A DNA stretch of 64,000 nt, from positions 1-64,000 of the forward strand of contig JAAEAF010004354.1 in the NCBI GenBank assembly GCA_011037195.1. Direction: 5' to 3'. Below, in pieces: positions 32,561 to 44,760 of the stretch; position 1 is the first letter of the stretch; each line of letters opens with the position of its first letter. The translations under genes and the position numbers were made by a program. The stretch is from Triatoma infestans. Lineage: Eukaryota; Arthropoda; Insecta; Hemiptera; Reduviidae. A model generated the notes under the pieces. That model had not been told where the DNA came from, did no database searches, and worked only from the letters and a program-made list of their open reading frames with translations.

Positions 32561-33679
32561 ATTGATTCATGTGCCATTATATATATATAATGTATATCTG
32601 AGCCTAACTATATAAAATTCAATAAAGAGAAATGATATAGGTGCAATAACGGAAAAATTATAGAAATAATTATTTTAATTTCAGAAATGAGTTTCACAGA
32701 TGACATGAACTAAGTTTTAATCGAAGATATTAGGTTTAAAACAGTTGAAAAATCGATAATTTTAAGGAACTTTATAAAATGTCTATATACCTGTTTTTTC
32801 GTTAATTAACTCGCATCTTGGATAGGCTACGGAATTTCTTGCAACCGATGAAAATCCTTTTTACTTTGAACTTTGGTAATCAAAAAGTGGATATTGAAAA
32901 AAGATATGGCCTCATGTCTTTGGTGTTTAAATTTTCCAGAGACAGCTGGCATCGTTATTATGATCTAAAAGCGATACAAATAAGCTCTATTCTTCTGTGT
33001 TCGCCCAAAGGCTGTGTTACGTAAAAGTTGTATCTTGAGAGTTGGCTAGCTCTTCTTCGGATGGTGATGTTGCAGAAAAATGGTATCTTGTTCATTCACT
33101 ACTTGCCCAAATATTTTCCCAGGGTTGAAGGCTTTCTTCTGCCATTTTGATTTTTTACTTAGGACCAGGATAACTTATTATAAGACCCACTAGAGAATTA
33201 TCTTGATGATTGTTTAACAAGATAGTCTGCAGCTTCTTCGACCTATGTGTGTCTTCATCCAGCAAAAGCAGATTTCTACATTCTTCTTTGACTCCCAAAT
33301 TATGCACCAATTTTCTTACATTAACACTCAATGGCAATTATTTTGTATAATTTTTTTTTTTTGGCAACTATCCAAACCACTATTGACTGACAGTAAAAAT
33401 GGTCACTTTGTTCTCATCTTTATTATTTCTGTGAGAAACATAACTTCCACCTCAATCAAGATCCTTGACTATAGCTAATTGTTCGGTTTCATAGTCAGAG
33501 CACCAAGGATTAGCCCAGAATTGGTTTTCAGTTATCACTGATATCTCTTAGTACACCATACAAATGCATGAACCTCAAATTGTATGGATGTGTGAAAAAA
33601 TATCTTAAACAAAGAAAAAAAAAACACGTTAAACTCAAAATTATTTTGTTGTATGTAGCATTATCTGCTTGCTGACTCG
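32561..33679. other. Mostly unrecognised sequence
   Basis: A 60-codon minus-strand open frame at 33155-33337, with less biased composition than its surroundings, may be part of a decayed transposon gene. I do not recognise it. Confidence 0.3.
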
Positions 33680-34150
33680 AAAGTTTCAGTGAAAAATGCA
33701 TCATCTGGAAATGCGTTTATTTTTACTGTTTTTTTTCTGCAATTTCTTCGAAAACAACAAATGTATTTTAACTTCATCCACTCACTCACTGCCTTCATCA
33801 TTTTTATGGGAAAATTTTTTTTCTGGGAAAACTGATTTTTTGGGAGGAAAGGCTTTCTGGGAGGACAGTAACGTTAGGCTTTTCCCTAAAATACCACTTC
33901 AGTACAATGTATAATCTGTCCTACCACCAATGTAATATTAAGATACATTAGAAATATTGTTAGGTTTCCACATTTGTAGAAAATCGGTTAATCGGAAAGT
34001 GGACAATTTTACAGAATTATTTATTCACTTTTTTGGGGGGTAATTTGCCCCAAAATGTTGCAAAGATTTTCTTTAAAATTTATACAAGTAAAAAGCATCA
34101 GTTTTAAGTTGAACAATTTTTTTTGGGGGGTGGAGAAAATTTATTTCAGT
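33680..34150 (+). mobile_element. Family T repeat, internal units
   Basis: Forward units with 'cttcgaaaacaacaaatgt', 'aacgttaggcttttccctaa', 'aaaatcggttaatcggaaag' and a G-rich run near 34123. No termini. Confidence 0.6.
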
Positions 34151-34785
34151 GTATTCTAGGAAAATTACTAGCTAATTTATTTCTAGTTTATGAGTTATAA
34201 AATAACAAAGAATATTCATAATAAATTAATTTCAGATTATAATTTACACATATTTATTTATTAATTTTATATTGTAAAAACTGACTAACTTATACGTTTT
34301 ACAATAAAAAACAAACAAAAAAAAAGTAGAAAATTATTGAATAGAGATTAAAAACAATGTAAATAGATATTATAAATGTTCAGACAAATGTAAAAATTGG
34401 AGATAGGCCATGCTGGCTAGGAACTGAACACAACTAGATATATAAATAAAAATATAATCTAGATTATTTTTAACATTCTAGACAAGAGTGTTACTTTACA
34501 AAACACCCTTATTATAGTCGTTGGCCAAGAAATACTAGAATAAATTCTATAGCTATTTAACTAATAAAGTAAAGAACTTTTTCTCTTATTTGAAATCAGA
34601 AATTATTAACTACTTTTGGTATCTCTTTGTACATATAAATATCTTTTGCTTTTGTATATTTTATCTAGTTATTTTCTGAATTTTATTATTTGTTTTTTTT
34701 CTATTTTATATAAATCAAATTTTTATTATATAAATTTATAGTTACTCTTTAAAATTACATTTTAATGGTATATTAATTTTTTTTT
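34151..34785. other. Very A+T-rich sequence, nothing recognised
   Basis: No features identified. Confidence 0.4.
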
Positions 34786-35830
34786 TTTAATTTATTAATT
34801 TATTTTGCAACTGTATACAACGTACAACAAGCAAATGTGATGAGTGCGTAATTTGTGTACATAGATATATATATAAAAAGTTGTCAATATGGACATATTA
34901 TGTACATGTTACTTGAGAGATATGAACGACGACTATCCAGTGATGGAAGCCGTTAGTTTGCCAGTATGGCAGTTTACACAGCAGCTACCATAGGAGGTCG
35001 ACGGTTATACGTATAAGATGGTCGCATGGCCACCGCTGCTTCAGCCTCCGACAAGGATTTTTTGGGCAGTATTCTGGTGGACATATTCTGGATTAGAGGA
35101 TTATGGTGACAATTTAGTTTGGTGTGAAATTTTGTGTAACGAAATTGTGCTAGCTGTGAGATGAATGGAATGTTAAGGTCGGTGTGGATTGTGTAGTTGG
35201 AGACGTAGAACGGACCATCAACTGCTGTTCTTAGGATCCTTAGATTGTAGAGTTTGAAGTCGGTTAAGGTTGGATTGTTTTGGAGTGCCGTAGAGTTCTA
35301 TGCCGTATGTCCAAATGGGGGTTAAAAGAGCAGTGTATAGCATTTTCTTGTTCCTTAAAGTTAGTATTGAACGTTTGTCAAGTAGTCTTTTTAGCATTTT
35401 ATACCTTAAGTTGCAGTCAATTCGTTTCAGTCTGGTATGGGGGGTTCCATGTTAGTCGTTTGTCAAGAAATAATCCGAGATATCGTACTTGGTTCGCAAT
35501 GGGAAGGGTAATATTGTTAAAGTAAAGAGGAGGAAGAGTTTTTTTGTTTAAGGTGAATACTATGAGTTTGGATTTAAGTTCGTTTGTTTTGATCCTCCAG
35601 TGTAGAAGCCAAGGTACAAGAATATGAAGATGAGATTGTAGAACATGAGTTGCCATGACGGGATCCACATGAGGAGAAAGAATTGCAGTATCGTTGGCGA
35701 ATGTAAAAGTAATTGTATCTGGACAGCTGTAAATATAGTCTATAGTAGAGGTGAAAGAATACTCCCTTGAGGAACTCCTGCTAGAACTGGATAAATCACA
35801 GATGATGATGAACTTTCAAATATTAAAATT
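34786..35830 (-). pseudogene. Jockey-like LINE, 3' kilobase including part of the polymerase (J4)
   Basis: Minus strand. At about 35770-35790 it reads VLAGVPQGSILSPLL, the fingers/palm motif before the catalytic box. At about 35690-35705 it reads FANDTAI where FADDTAI is expected, so one catalytic aspartate is replaced by asparagine. KSKLIVFTLNKKTLPPLYFNN, then VRYLGLFLDKRLTWNPP follow (35417-35668). The 3' UTR carries the 'caactgtatacaacgtacaa' signature shared by the other copies. Truncated upstream and broken by several stops. Confidence 0.85.
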
Positions 35831-36325
35831 ATAAATTATTTTCAAGAAGGACAAAAAAATAATATGCGAAATATAAGAATATTATTAAATGCAATATTTA
35901 GAGAGTCAGTAAAACACTGTATGAAATTTATGACGATCTGCTATTGCAATACAATATGTTATAAGAGCATGTATTTTTTTGGCTTATACCAAACATAGCT
36001 TAAATTGAGTTATTCCTTAGTCTCAGCGTTTGTACTTTTTCACGGTTATATACGAATATCATAAATGACGGAACGTGATAAGGTAGTTTTCGGACACGTC
36101 GAAAACATGCCTGAAAGTAGGATCCCGAACGAAAAAGATTAGCCGCGTTGAAGCCGATATAGACGGAGATCTCATCAGAGATAGTTGGAAAGTGTAAAGA
36201 GATGTTAAAAGAAAATTTGGTATCATAAGATGGCGGAGATATGTCCGGAATAGTATCGAATGGTATAGTGGAGTAGGCGCAGGTCTTTGTAGGACCGCAG
36301 CGCCAAGGGGTAGGTAAGTTGGTGG
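35831..36325. other. Unrecognised sequence upstream of J4
   Basis: The minus strand has a 100-codon open frame (36059-36361) with moderate G+C and many Pro and Ser residues. It may be another part of a retroelement. No motif identified. Confidence 0.3.
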
Positions 36326-36745
36326 TATATATGTTACCGTCAAAGTATGAAATTCCGGCAAAGTATGAAATTCATCCCGGACGAGCCCCCATTACGTCCC
36401 GATTTCAAAATTTATTTTAATAGTAATCATAGTTAATAGTAGTAAAAGTTAAATTATTTTACTTAAAGTACTAGAACTACTGAATCACCATTTGGAATAA
36501 CATGACTTATTATATTGAAACACTAAATAGAATTTCCACAAGTTAACAAATGAATAATATGAATATTTAAAAGAATATTTTTCAAATACACAAAATTTAT
36601 CATAAGAAATATAATCTGGTATCTGAATATAAACCACGCATGGTATTAATCTGGTATCTGTATATAAACCACGCCTGGTATTATATGAAATGCCTAGGCA
36701 TTCTATAGAATGCCTGAATTTCATACTTTGCCTGTAACATATATA
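36326..36745. mobile_element. MITE-like element with ~30-bp terminal inverted repeats
   Basis: Left end TATATATGTTACCGTCAAAG continuing TATGAAATTC; the right end is its inverted complement with three or four mismatches. The interior holds 'caaagtatgaaattc' twice at the left and a tandem pair of ~38-bp units with 'aatctggtatctg' and 'tataaaccacgc' near 36612-36683. No coding capacity. The superfamily and target duplication could not be settled. Confidence 0.65.
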
Positions 36746-38049
36746 TCATAAATGAATGGTAGGCTATATCTTAGAAGAGCAATTGTGTATCTCTATTTGT
36801 ATAGCTGTTATAGGTTGTGTCCAAAAAACTAGTAATGTGCTGGTGCTAGTGAAAGTACTGATTAGCTAGATTGTGACTATCTACCGGCCATCAACAACTG
36901 CTTCTACATCGATGAATGGAGTGTTATTATAAGGGTAAACAGTGTAAGTGTTAGTGACTTCCCGACTGGAAACCATAATAATAACTGATCACTGACAAAA
37001 AATTGGTCGGTTGCATTTTAACCTTGCATTGATGCAGAGGTTCTGATATATTCTTAAGAATCAAAATTATTAGCCTGGATGCGCTGTTAGCTACCCTCTC
37101 CTTTCTTGTTAAACCTGAAGCACTTCCATCGTAAAATCGCTTAAGTACATCATGTTTTCGATTAAATAATGAATTGTAGCGTATCTTTATTTAAATGAAA
37201 CTGCTCAGATAAAAACTTCCAATTTCCATCGATCTACAATACTATCGTTAGCATGTGTATTATTAACAAGTAATGTTTAATAACTTTGTGTGTAGAGTAA
37301 TGTTTAATACCTAAATATTAAAAGTAAAAATTCCAAGATTTTTTTCTAAAAGTAATTCTGACGAAAAATTGTGGCAGAATTTTTGAAATATTCAAAGATA
37401 TAAATAAATTATCAAAATAAAAAAATAATAATAAAATAAAGTAAAAAATATAAAATAAAAATAAAAAAATCGTGTGAATATTCGAATTTATCAGCGAGAA
37501 GAGGGGTTGGTTAAGGAGACATTAAATATATATTAAAATGGTTCGTTGAACCGGTTTCTCAAGTAATTATACCGGTTTAATTGGAGAGTCTGAGCTGAAG
37601 GCCTAAAATGGAATTTCTTTTCATCTAAAGAGGGATCACTTTTTTTAACTAATATATTTATATTATACAAATATATATATAAATATATCTGAATGTAATC
37701 TTTAAAATAATTTCATGTTATGTAAACCACTAAATGATTGCATGAGTAATTTTACTTATTACAAATAAATATAATTTTCTTCTCAAAAAAAAAATAATAT
37801 AATACTTTAATTTTGCAAGAAATGAAACTACGATACTTTAATTTAATATTTCTTGTTCTCTCCAAGGCCCGGGCCGAGACCGGGTTTATAGAATTTTCAA
37901 AAACTGACGATTCGCTATGTTACAAAAAGCTTCTTACAAAGTTTCCATCTTAATCCACTGCCTGTTCCTGAAAAAAAAATACTGAAAAATAACCTGCTAT
38001 TTTATGGGCAAAAAAATCTATAAAAATAGATAAAGAATATTTTTTAACT
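36746..38049. other. A+T-rich sequence, nothing recognised
   Basis: A short G+C-rich spot near 37866 ('ggcccgggccgagaccggg') is unexplained. Confidence 0.4.
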
Positions 38050-38202
38050 CACCTTATTACTTTCTCTTACTCCTAGTAAGAGGAAGTATTGTAATCGTGT
38101 CAAATTTTTCGATATCGAGTTTTCACCGGAAATATCCGTTTTGAGGTCCCCTGAGTCCAAAAAAGTGGTTTTTAGCAAATGGTCTGTGTGTGTGTCTGTG
38201 TG

Positions 38203-38233
<31 letters not shown>

Positions 38234-39035
38234 CAGCATAGCTCAAAAACGAAAAATCGTAGAAAGTTCAAACTTGATATTACGTTAAGGTATCACCATG
38301 GGATCTGACGGTGCGTTATGTGTCAATATTCCTCAACCGAAAGTACCACTTTACTAGTTGTTTTTTTTACGTTTTTGCGATTTTCTCAAAAATGGCTCCG
38401 AAGATTTCTTTAAACTTGATATATCAACTACACATACAAAGAGCTACAACTTTTATTTGAAACATTTCTCCAGAAAAATTCATTTAAGGGCACTTCTAGG
38501 GGGAGGGGTGGGGTTAGGTTTTCATCTAACTGCTGTTTCAGTATATTAGACAATTCTGTCATCTAAATATGTTTAATTAGAATTAAATAGTTGTTGAAAT
38601 TCCGAGTTTGAAAAACAATAGATAACCGGAAGTGCGTTTTTACTGAAATATAATTTTCAGTTTTCTGGTATTTTCTCGAAAATGGCTCCAACGATTTTCT
38701 TTAAACCAGCGTTGTTAACTATACATATAAAGAGCTACAACTTTTATTTGAAACTTTTCCCCTGATAAATTCATTTAAGGGGACTTTTGGGGGAGGGGTG
38801 TTATGTTTTTCTTTAAAATGCTATCACAGTTGATTATACAATTCTGTCATCCAAATTGAAATAACTAGAAATTAATATATGACCCAAATTCCGAGTTTCA
38901 AGGAAATTAGTAAACCGGACAGTTTTACTGGTCAGTGTTTTCACTTTTCGACGAATTTCATTAAATTTTGTACACTTATAATTTTGAGTACTGGAGTAAG
39001 AGAAAGTTGTGTGAGTGTTTCACACCAGATTTTTT
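38050..39035 (+). mobile_element. Family T repeat, full-length reference copy
   Basis: Begins TTACTTTCTCTTACTCCTAG with the terminal hairpin CTCTTACT-CCT-AGTAAGAG, followed by 'gttttgaggtcccctgagtc', a (GT)n tract (38184-38231) and two internal units. Each unit has 'acaacttttatttgaaac' and a 'gggggaggggtg' block. It ends GGAGTAAGAGAAAGTTGTGTG and CACACCAGATTTTTTTTTT. Inverted ACTTTCTCTTACTCC ends. Non-coding. Confidence 0.88.
38184..38231 (+). repeat. (GT)n microsatellite inside family T
   Basis: Alternating GT with two interruptions. Other T copies have short TG-rich tracts at the same place, so the tract is a built-in part of the family that expands. Confidence 0.9.
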
Positions 39036-40747
39036 TTTTTACATAATTTAACTCCCATGAAAAAATTTGGTTATTTTCAAAGTGCATAGCCGTGCCAGAA
39101 ACAGTGCTTATAACGTTGACAAAAGACAGAATTAATTAAAAAAATATTTTGATTGACAAATACTTTTTCCTAATAATACAGATAATATTAACAAAACAAA
39201 AATATCTGTAATTTATTAAACGACGCATTAAATACAGTTGAAAGCAAAAACAAAAACAAAAACAAAAACTGGGAGTGTATCAATAAAGTAGCAATCATTA
39301 CAATGAAAATGACTGTATTTTTTACATAATCATTAGTTTTCTTTAACCACTTTCGGCTCTCTTTTTCAATTACTAAAGCTATCATTTCTTCTAAAGAGTT
39401 ATAAAGATGCGGTTTTATTGAGTTGTGGTTAGATATAAATTATTGCTGCAGAAAATTGCATCTAAGTGAGCAATAAAAAGCTATGTTTTAGTGGAGATGA
39501 TTAGGATGTACACAAATGCAACTAAAGTGTAGTTGGCTTTTTTTAGCTCTTCACCATTTTTGCTTACTCTCTAATACTTTAGCTATCTTTGTATTTTTTT
39601 TTTTTTTTTATTCTACTTAATCGTCTATTATTATCTACTTCCAACATAAAGAATTCTCTTAGCGAATCTAGTTTTTATAAGAAACGTTATGTAATGATTA
39701 TTTTCGGTTTACTGTTGTTATAATTTACGATTTGTTTTTTTTTTTTTTTTTATTACTACCTTGCTAAAAGAAGGTACAAACTGTACTCTTAATGTTTTTA
39801 ACTTGCCAAAAATGATTGTACGAAACATCACGAACTTTCATTGAATAATAAAATCACCGGACGTAGAAATCTTTAAAAACTTATCCCTCATTTTTCATTG
39901 ATGAGTTGGCGAACTTCAATAAGATTTTTTTTACGTTATGGCTCTGATTGTTTATGGAAAATAATAAATCATTTGGAGGAAAATGTGGAGATTTTGGTCA
40001 GCTCCGTGGAAATCGAATCCGCCTTATCTTATCCATCAAATATCGTCTTCTGTGGGAAAAAAATTTGTGTACAAATAGTAGAGAAGGATATATTAATGAT
40101 TATTTCGAATCGCCCGAAATGTTCGATGTGGATCTTCACTAGCATTATAAATATTAAACGTTTACTGTCTTTACAAATTTCAAAATGGATCATCATCCAC
40201 TTAAATAATTTATTTATTTATTTTTCTTGATTGTCCATTAATAATCTAGAGTTTTTTTTATTAATTATCTATTTTTGTTTGTTTCAGTGCAGTGATATAG
40301 TGATGGATTACAAAATGACTTTATTATCGGCCGCCCTGTTTCCAACTTGAATATAATATGGACAGGTAAGCTTCAATCTATAAAGCTACTTATACAATTG
40401 TTTGCCCACTTTTTTTAAGTTTATTTTGCCAACTTCCTGATCGCTTTTATATAAAAGATCTCCTGCACGAGTTAGTTATTCTATGGAAATCCTTTTTTAT
40501 TTTTGCCTTCTTGCCACTAGCAATTTTATGGAGCCTATTCAACGTATAAAACGCTTTGCTCTTACGAAGTAATATCTTCTTACAAACATTTCATTTTTGA
40601 AATGATTCAGTCGACGGATATTTTTTTACTAGCACTGAGGCATCAAGTGAGTGTGCCATCCAAACTCTTTAGCTGTTGCTTTGCTGTCAAGTGCATATTT
40701 TGGATCTATAAAATAATAAGCATTCTTTTAAGACAAAACGTTTCTTT
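39036..40747. other. A+T-rich sequence, nothing recognised
   Basis: Contains a CAAAAA-type run near 39247-39270 and an unrecognised 110-codon frame at 39898-40230 that overlaps another frame. Neither looks coding. Confidence 0.35.
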
Positions 40748-40850
40748 TTTGCTACTACCACCAAGATCTCACCAGCGACGGCTCCAGGCGGGCTCTCGCC
40801 CAGACCCTTCTGCGCTCATCGCCGCGACCCTCTTACTCGTCAAGACATAA
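40748..40850 (-). rRNA. 28S rRNA gene fragment (pseudogene), antisense
   Basis: Reverse-orientation copy of the same 28S segment as 18447-18540, about 12 bases longer at one end ('actcgtcaagacataa'). One base is missing in 'gatctcacc'. It begins at nearly the same 28S position as the other fragment. Confidence 0.85.
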
Positions 40851-41569
40851 TAGTAGTATGAAACAAGCTATATAATTAACAACATCGCAATTTAAAAAAC
40901 TGCAACATGAATTAACACACAGCTTATTAACTACCTTTGTCATTGACGGCAGAGTATGGGCACGATGCTACAGCGCCATCCATTTTCAAGGCTAGTTGCT
41001 TCAAATAAGCATTTTACTAGTCATTGTGTGTTTTAAAAGTGTTCGGTACAAGTATAACCAAAATACATTCAAACTACTTGATACGTATTTTTTTTTATTT
41101 TGGCCAGTGATTATAAATCAATCAAATTTATTATCCTGGCCAATTTTAGATATTCTCCTAAGTTTACTAGACTTGTAGTTTCCATCTTGTTCGTCTTGAG
41201 TGGCAATTACTACTTTATCTGCATAGATCAAACGTATAATGATGACAATGTAATCTAAAAAAAAAACTCGCACATTCTGAGATAGGCACCTATCATCCCC
41301 TATTTTTTTGTGTCTTTCTGATTTCAGAAATTCAATCATTTTTGCAATTAGTTTTAGCCAGACACTTACCATATATTTTTACCACAACAACCAAATATTT
41401 TTACTATAATTGTCTTTATATTTTGGTAATATATTTCAAAATCAATGTATCTGTATTTAAATAATCTTGATATTTTATTTTAAATATTTAAAAACATTTC
41501 GAAGAAAAGGACCCTGATCTTCATCTGGATTCTAGGCAAAGAGATCTATGTTAAAAAAAAAACGATAAT
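40851..41569. other. A+T-rich sequence, nothing recognised
   Basis: No features identified. Confidence 0.4.
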
Positions 41570-41582
41570 CCCTGTTTTAGAG

Positions 41583-42548
41583 CATCAGAGACATTTTCCG
41601 TGATAGCCTGGTTCTTTTTATAGCCATCGACCGGTTGCGGGCGTTCGCTCATCATCAGCATGTTTTTGTCAAACAGTGTAATAACATAGACTTGTATAGA
41701 GCAAATTCAATTGATATACTCTTGACACTTGAGTGTATGAACTGTATTTGCTCTGTGCAAGTCTATGTTATTGCACTGTTTAACAAAAACATCTTGATGA
41801 TGGGTGAACGCCCAAAACCGGTCAATGACCACAAAAAAAAGAAGCAGGCTAACACGTAAAATGTCTCCGTTGCTTTTCAGCTGTCAATTCAATTACATAA
41901 AAGTTTGTTAAATTGAAGATCACTCTGCCCACATAGCTTTTTGCATTACGTATCCCATCGCAATACTTCCTCTTCTTATTAGAGAAGAATTCATTACCTA
42001 AACTCTCAATGTTCTTTTCAATGCCCGATTCAAGTAAATAGTACTACTATCGAATGAAGCAGTTTCCAATACGAATAAGTATTTTTCCAGTTATTTGTAT
42101 TCAAATATTCATTTTAGTAAAAGTTATTTCTATACTTATTGTGATGGTTGGTTCCGCAGAGCTGGAAAGCATCAGAGACATTTTCCGTGGTAGCCAGCTT
42201 CATTTTATGGTCAAAAGACCGGTTTCGGGCGTTCGCCAATCATCAGGACGTTTTCGTTAAACAGTGTAATAACATAGACTTTGCTGAGCAAATTCAATTG
42301 ATATACCCTTCATACTTGAGTGCATCAACTGCATTTGCTCTGTGCAAGTCTATGTTATTACACTGTTTAACTCATACCAGTACCAATACATTATCAACTG
42401 TATTTGACAAAAATACAATATAACTGTTTGACGAAAAAAAATCCTGATGATGGGCGAACCTTCCGAAACCGGTCGATGACCACAAAATGAAGCAGGCTAT
42501 TACGGAAAATGTCTCTGATGCTTTCCAGCTCTGCGGATCCAACAAAAA
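41583..42548. mobile_element. Composite hammerhead foldback element, copy G (966 bp)
   Basis: Four arms in the order left, right, left, right (about 41583-41715, 41740-41883, 42140-42300, 42330-42548). A ~255-bp middle segment separates the two pairs. A single perfect 13-bp duplication, ccctgttttagag, brackets the whole (41570-41582 and 42549-42561), so it probably entered as one unit. The last arm has the canonical CTGATGA and GAAACCGGTCGATG but a damaged stem II; the second arm has TTGATGA and AAAACCGGTCAATG. Confidence 0.8.
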
Positions 42549-42561
42549 CCCTGTTTTAGAG

Positions 42562-43505
42562 GTTTAGACAACAATTGCCAGCTCTTAGCTGATAAAATTT
42601 ATGTTAGTAATTTTGCTTTTTGAACTATAAGTTCGGAATTCTTTCATCCAATTTGCAACTATTGGTATAAATAAGAAATAAAAATTAAAAAAAAATAAGT
42701 TAAAAGCCAGACTGACAGTTGGATAACGCATACAAATTCAGTGGCAGTTTTAATAAATGCAACACTTGATTTTATTTCATTGTTTTTAAATGCATAGGTA
42801 TATAAATTACAATAGATTATATTGACTGAATAATAATTACATTATTGTATTGACAGAATACAGTTTCTATATAAAAATAAATCTATTAAAAACCTAATTT
42901 ATTATAGCCTACAATAACTTAAACATAAATTTTGATGTAAATAAATCATTTTTACACATTACATATGCCACAACAATCAGGCGGCTCGTGCCACAAATAT
43001 CATTCAAGTAGTTTTACTACCTTCGTTGTTGTTATTGTATTTAATTTACAAGCGTGAAGTAGTAAAAACTTTTATTGAGTCATAAAAACTATAGAGACCC
43101 TCTTACGATGATTGTTAAAGCACATAAAGTGTTTAGTACCTAATACAGCCACCAGATGACACTATTGACCCACTGTTTTCAGCTCCCTTTCTAGTTTCTT
43201 TTACGATCGTCTAATATACTTCTTTATATTCATTGACATTCCACCATCAAAAATTTCCTTACTACCTTAAAGATGGTGACATTTATTACTATTTGACGAT
43301 CTAATAAAACTGACCATAGTCAATGTAAACTACGCTGTTGTAAATATATATTTTTTCAATGTTAGCCGTTTATACTAACTAGTTTCTATTCACCATTTCT
43401 GTTCAATTTTTACATCTTTATATTAAAATTTAATTAGTTGTTTTTTATTGTTTAATTTGTGCAAAAAAATCCAGTATTGCAGATCGTATATATAATGTTA
43501 TAAAT
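42562..43505. other. A+T-rich sequence, nothing recognised
   Basis: No features identified. Confidence 0.4.
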
Positions 43506-43735
43506 AGTCTTTTCATTACTTTGTCTTATTCCTAGTAAAAGAAAGTATTCCAATCGGATCAAATTTTAGAAAATTGTAATTTTCAGCTGAAATAAATATT
43601 TTGAGGTCCTCTGAGTACGAAAAAAAATCGTTTTTAGGAACAAACTGTATGCTTGTGTGTATATTTGTGAGCATATCTATCTGTCTGTGTGTTACGTGTG
43701 GACAAAATTGTGCGATTTCTGCACAATGTTTTTTT
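43506..43735 (+). mobile_element. Family T head fragment (first of three in tandem)
   Basis: Starts ACTTTGTCTTATTCCTAGTAAAAG and runs through 'ttttgaggtcctctgagtac' to the TG-rich stretch, then meets the next T copy directly. Confidence 0.7.
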
Positions 43736-44448
43736 TTTACTTTCTCTTACTCCCTAGTAAGAGGAAGTACTATAATCGTGTCAAATTTTCGACATCGTGT
43801 TTTTACTGGAAATATCCCGTTTTGAGGTCCCCTGAGTCCAAAAATGTGGTTTTTAGAAAATGGTCTGTGTGTGTATGTATGTGAACAGCATAGCTCTCTA
43901 TAACGACAAATCGTAGAAAGTTTAAATTTGATATTCCGTTTAGGTATCACCGTGGGATTCGACAGTAGGTTATCTGTCAAAATTCCTCCACCACATTACT
44001 GAATGTTTTTTTTTTTTTGCGATTTCCTCAAAAATTGCTTAACGATTTTCTTGAAACATGATATATTAACTACACATACAATGAGTTTACAACTTTTATT
44101 TGAAACATTTTTCCGAGAAAACTAATTTAAGGGCACTTTTGGGGGGGAGGGGTGGGGATTAAGGTTTCCTCTAAAGTGCTATTTCACTTTTTCCTTACTC
44201 AATTCTATCATCTAAATAATATTAATTTTAATTAAATATAATTTGCGCAATTCCGAATTTAAAAAAAATTGGACAACCGGAAGTGCGTTTTTACTAGGAA
44301 GTATTTTTCAGTTTTCTGTTATTTTCTCGCTATAAAATCACCGACGTATTTCATTAAATTTTATGTACTAACTATAAAATTTGTCAATTACAATTTTGAA
44401 AAACTGGAGAGTAAGAGAGTGTTGTGTGAGTGTATCACATCAGATTTT
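43736..44448 (+). mobile_element. Family T repeat, near-complete copy (second in tandem)
   Basis: Starts TTTACTTTCTCTTACTCCCTAG and ends GAGTAAGAGAGTGTTGTGTG plus 'cacatcagatttttttt'. One internal unit fewer than the 38-kb copy. Confidence 0.82.
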
Positions 44449-44454
44449 TTTTGT

Positions 44455-44760
44455 TTTTACTTACTCTTGCTGCGTTAAGAGGAAGTACGGCAATCGTGCC
44501 ACATTTTGGAGATTTAGTTTTTACCGGAAATACATGTCTTGAGGTCTCCTGATTGCAGAAAAAAAAAAATGTTTTTAGCGGAGGATCCGTGTGTGTAAAA
44601 AAATATAATGACGCAGGAAGCTCAAGCATATTAGGCATTCCGTTAAGGCACCACCGTATTAGACACGAAGATTTCGGACAAAATCCAGTATACTGAACGG
44701 TTACAGAAAAAACTTCATTGATCCATGCAAATATACAGCTGTTTTTATATTGCATCCAAA
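44455..44760 (+). mobile_element. Family T head fragment (third in tandem)
   Basis: Starts TTTTACTTACTCTTGCTGCG, then 'ttaccggaaatacatgtct' and 'gaggtctcctgattgcag'. Diverged and 3'-truncated. Confidence 0.7.

Noticed and set aside
39898..40230. 110-codon open frame, possible small gene
   Set aside because: Two overlapping frames in the same direction, no motif, no splice or promoter context that stands out.
43601..43884. Two overlapping open frames with Cys-rich, secretory-looking starts
   Set aside because: They are translations of the TG-rich head of family T; the same region in other copies has stops.
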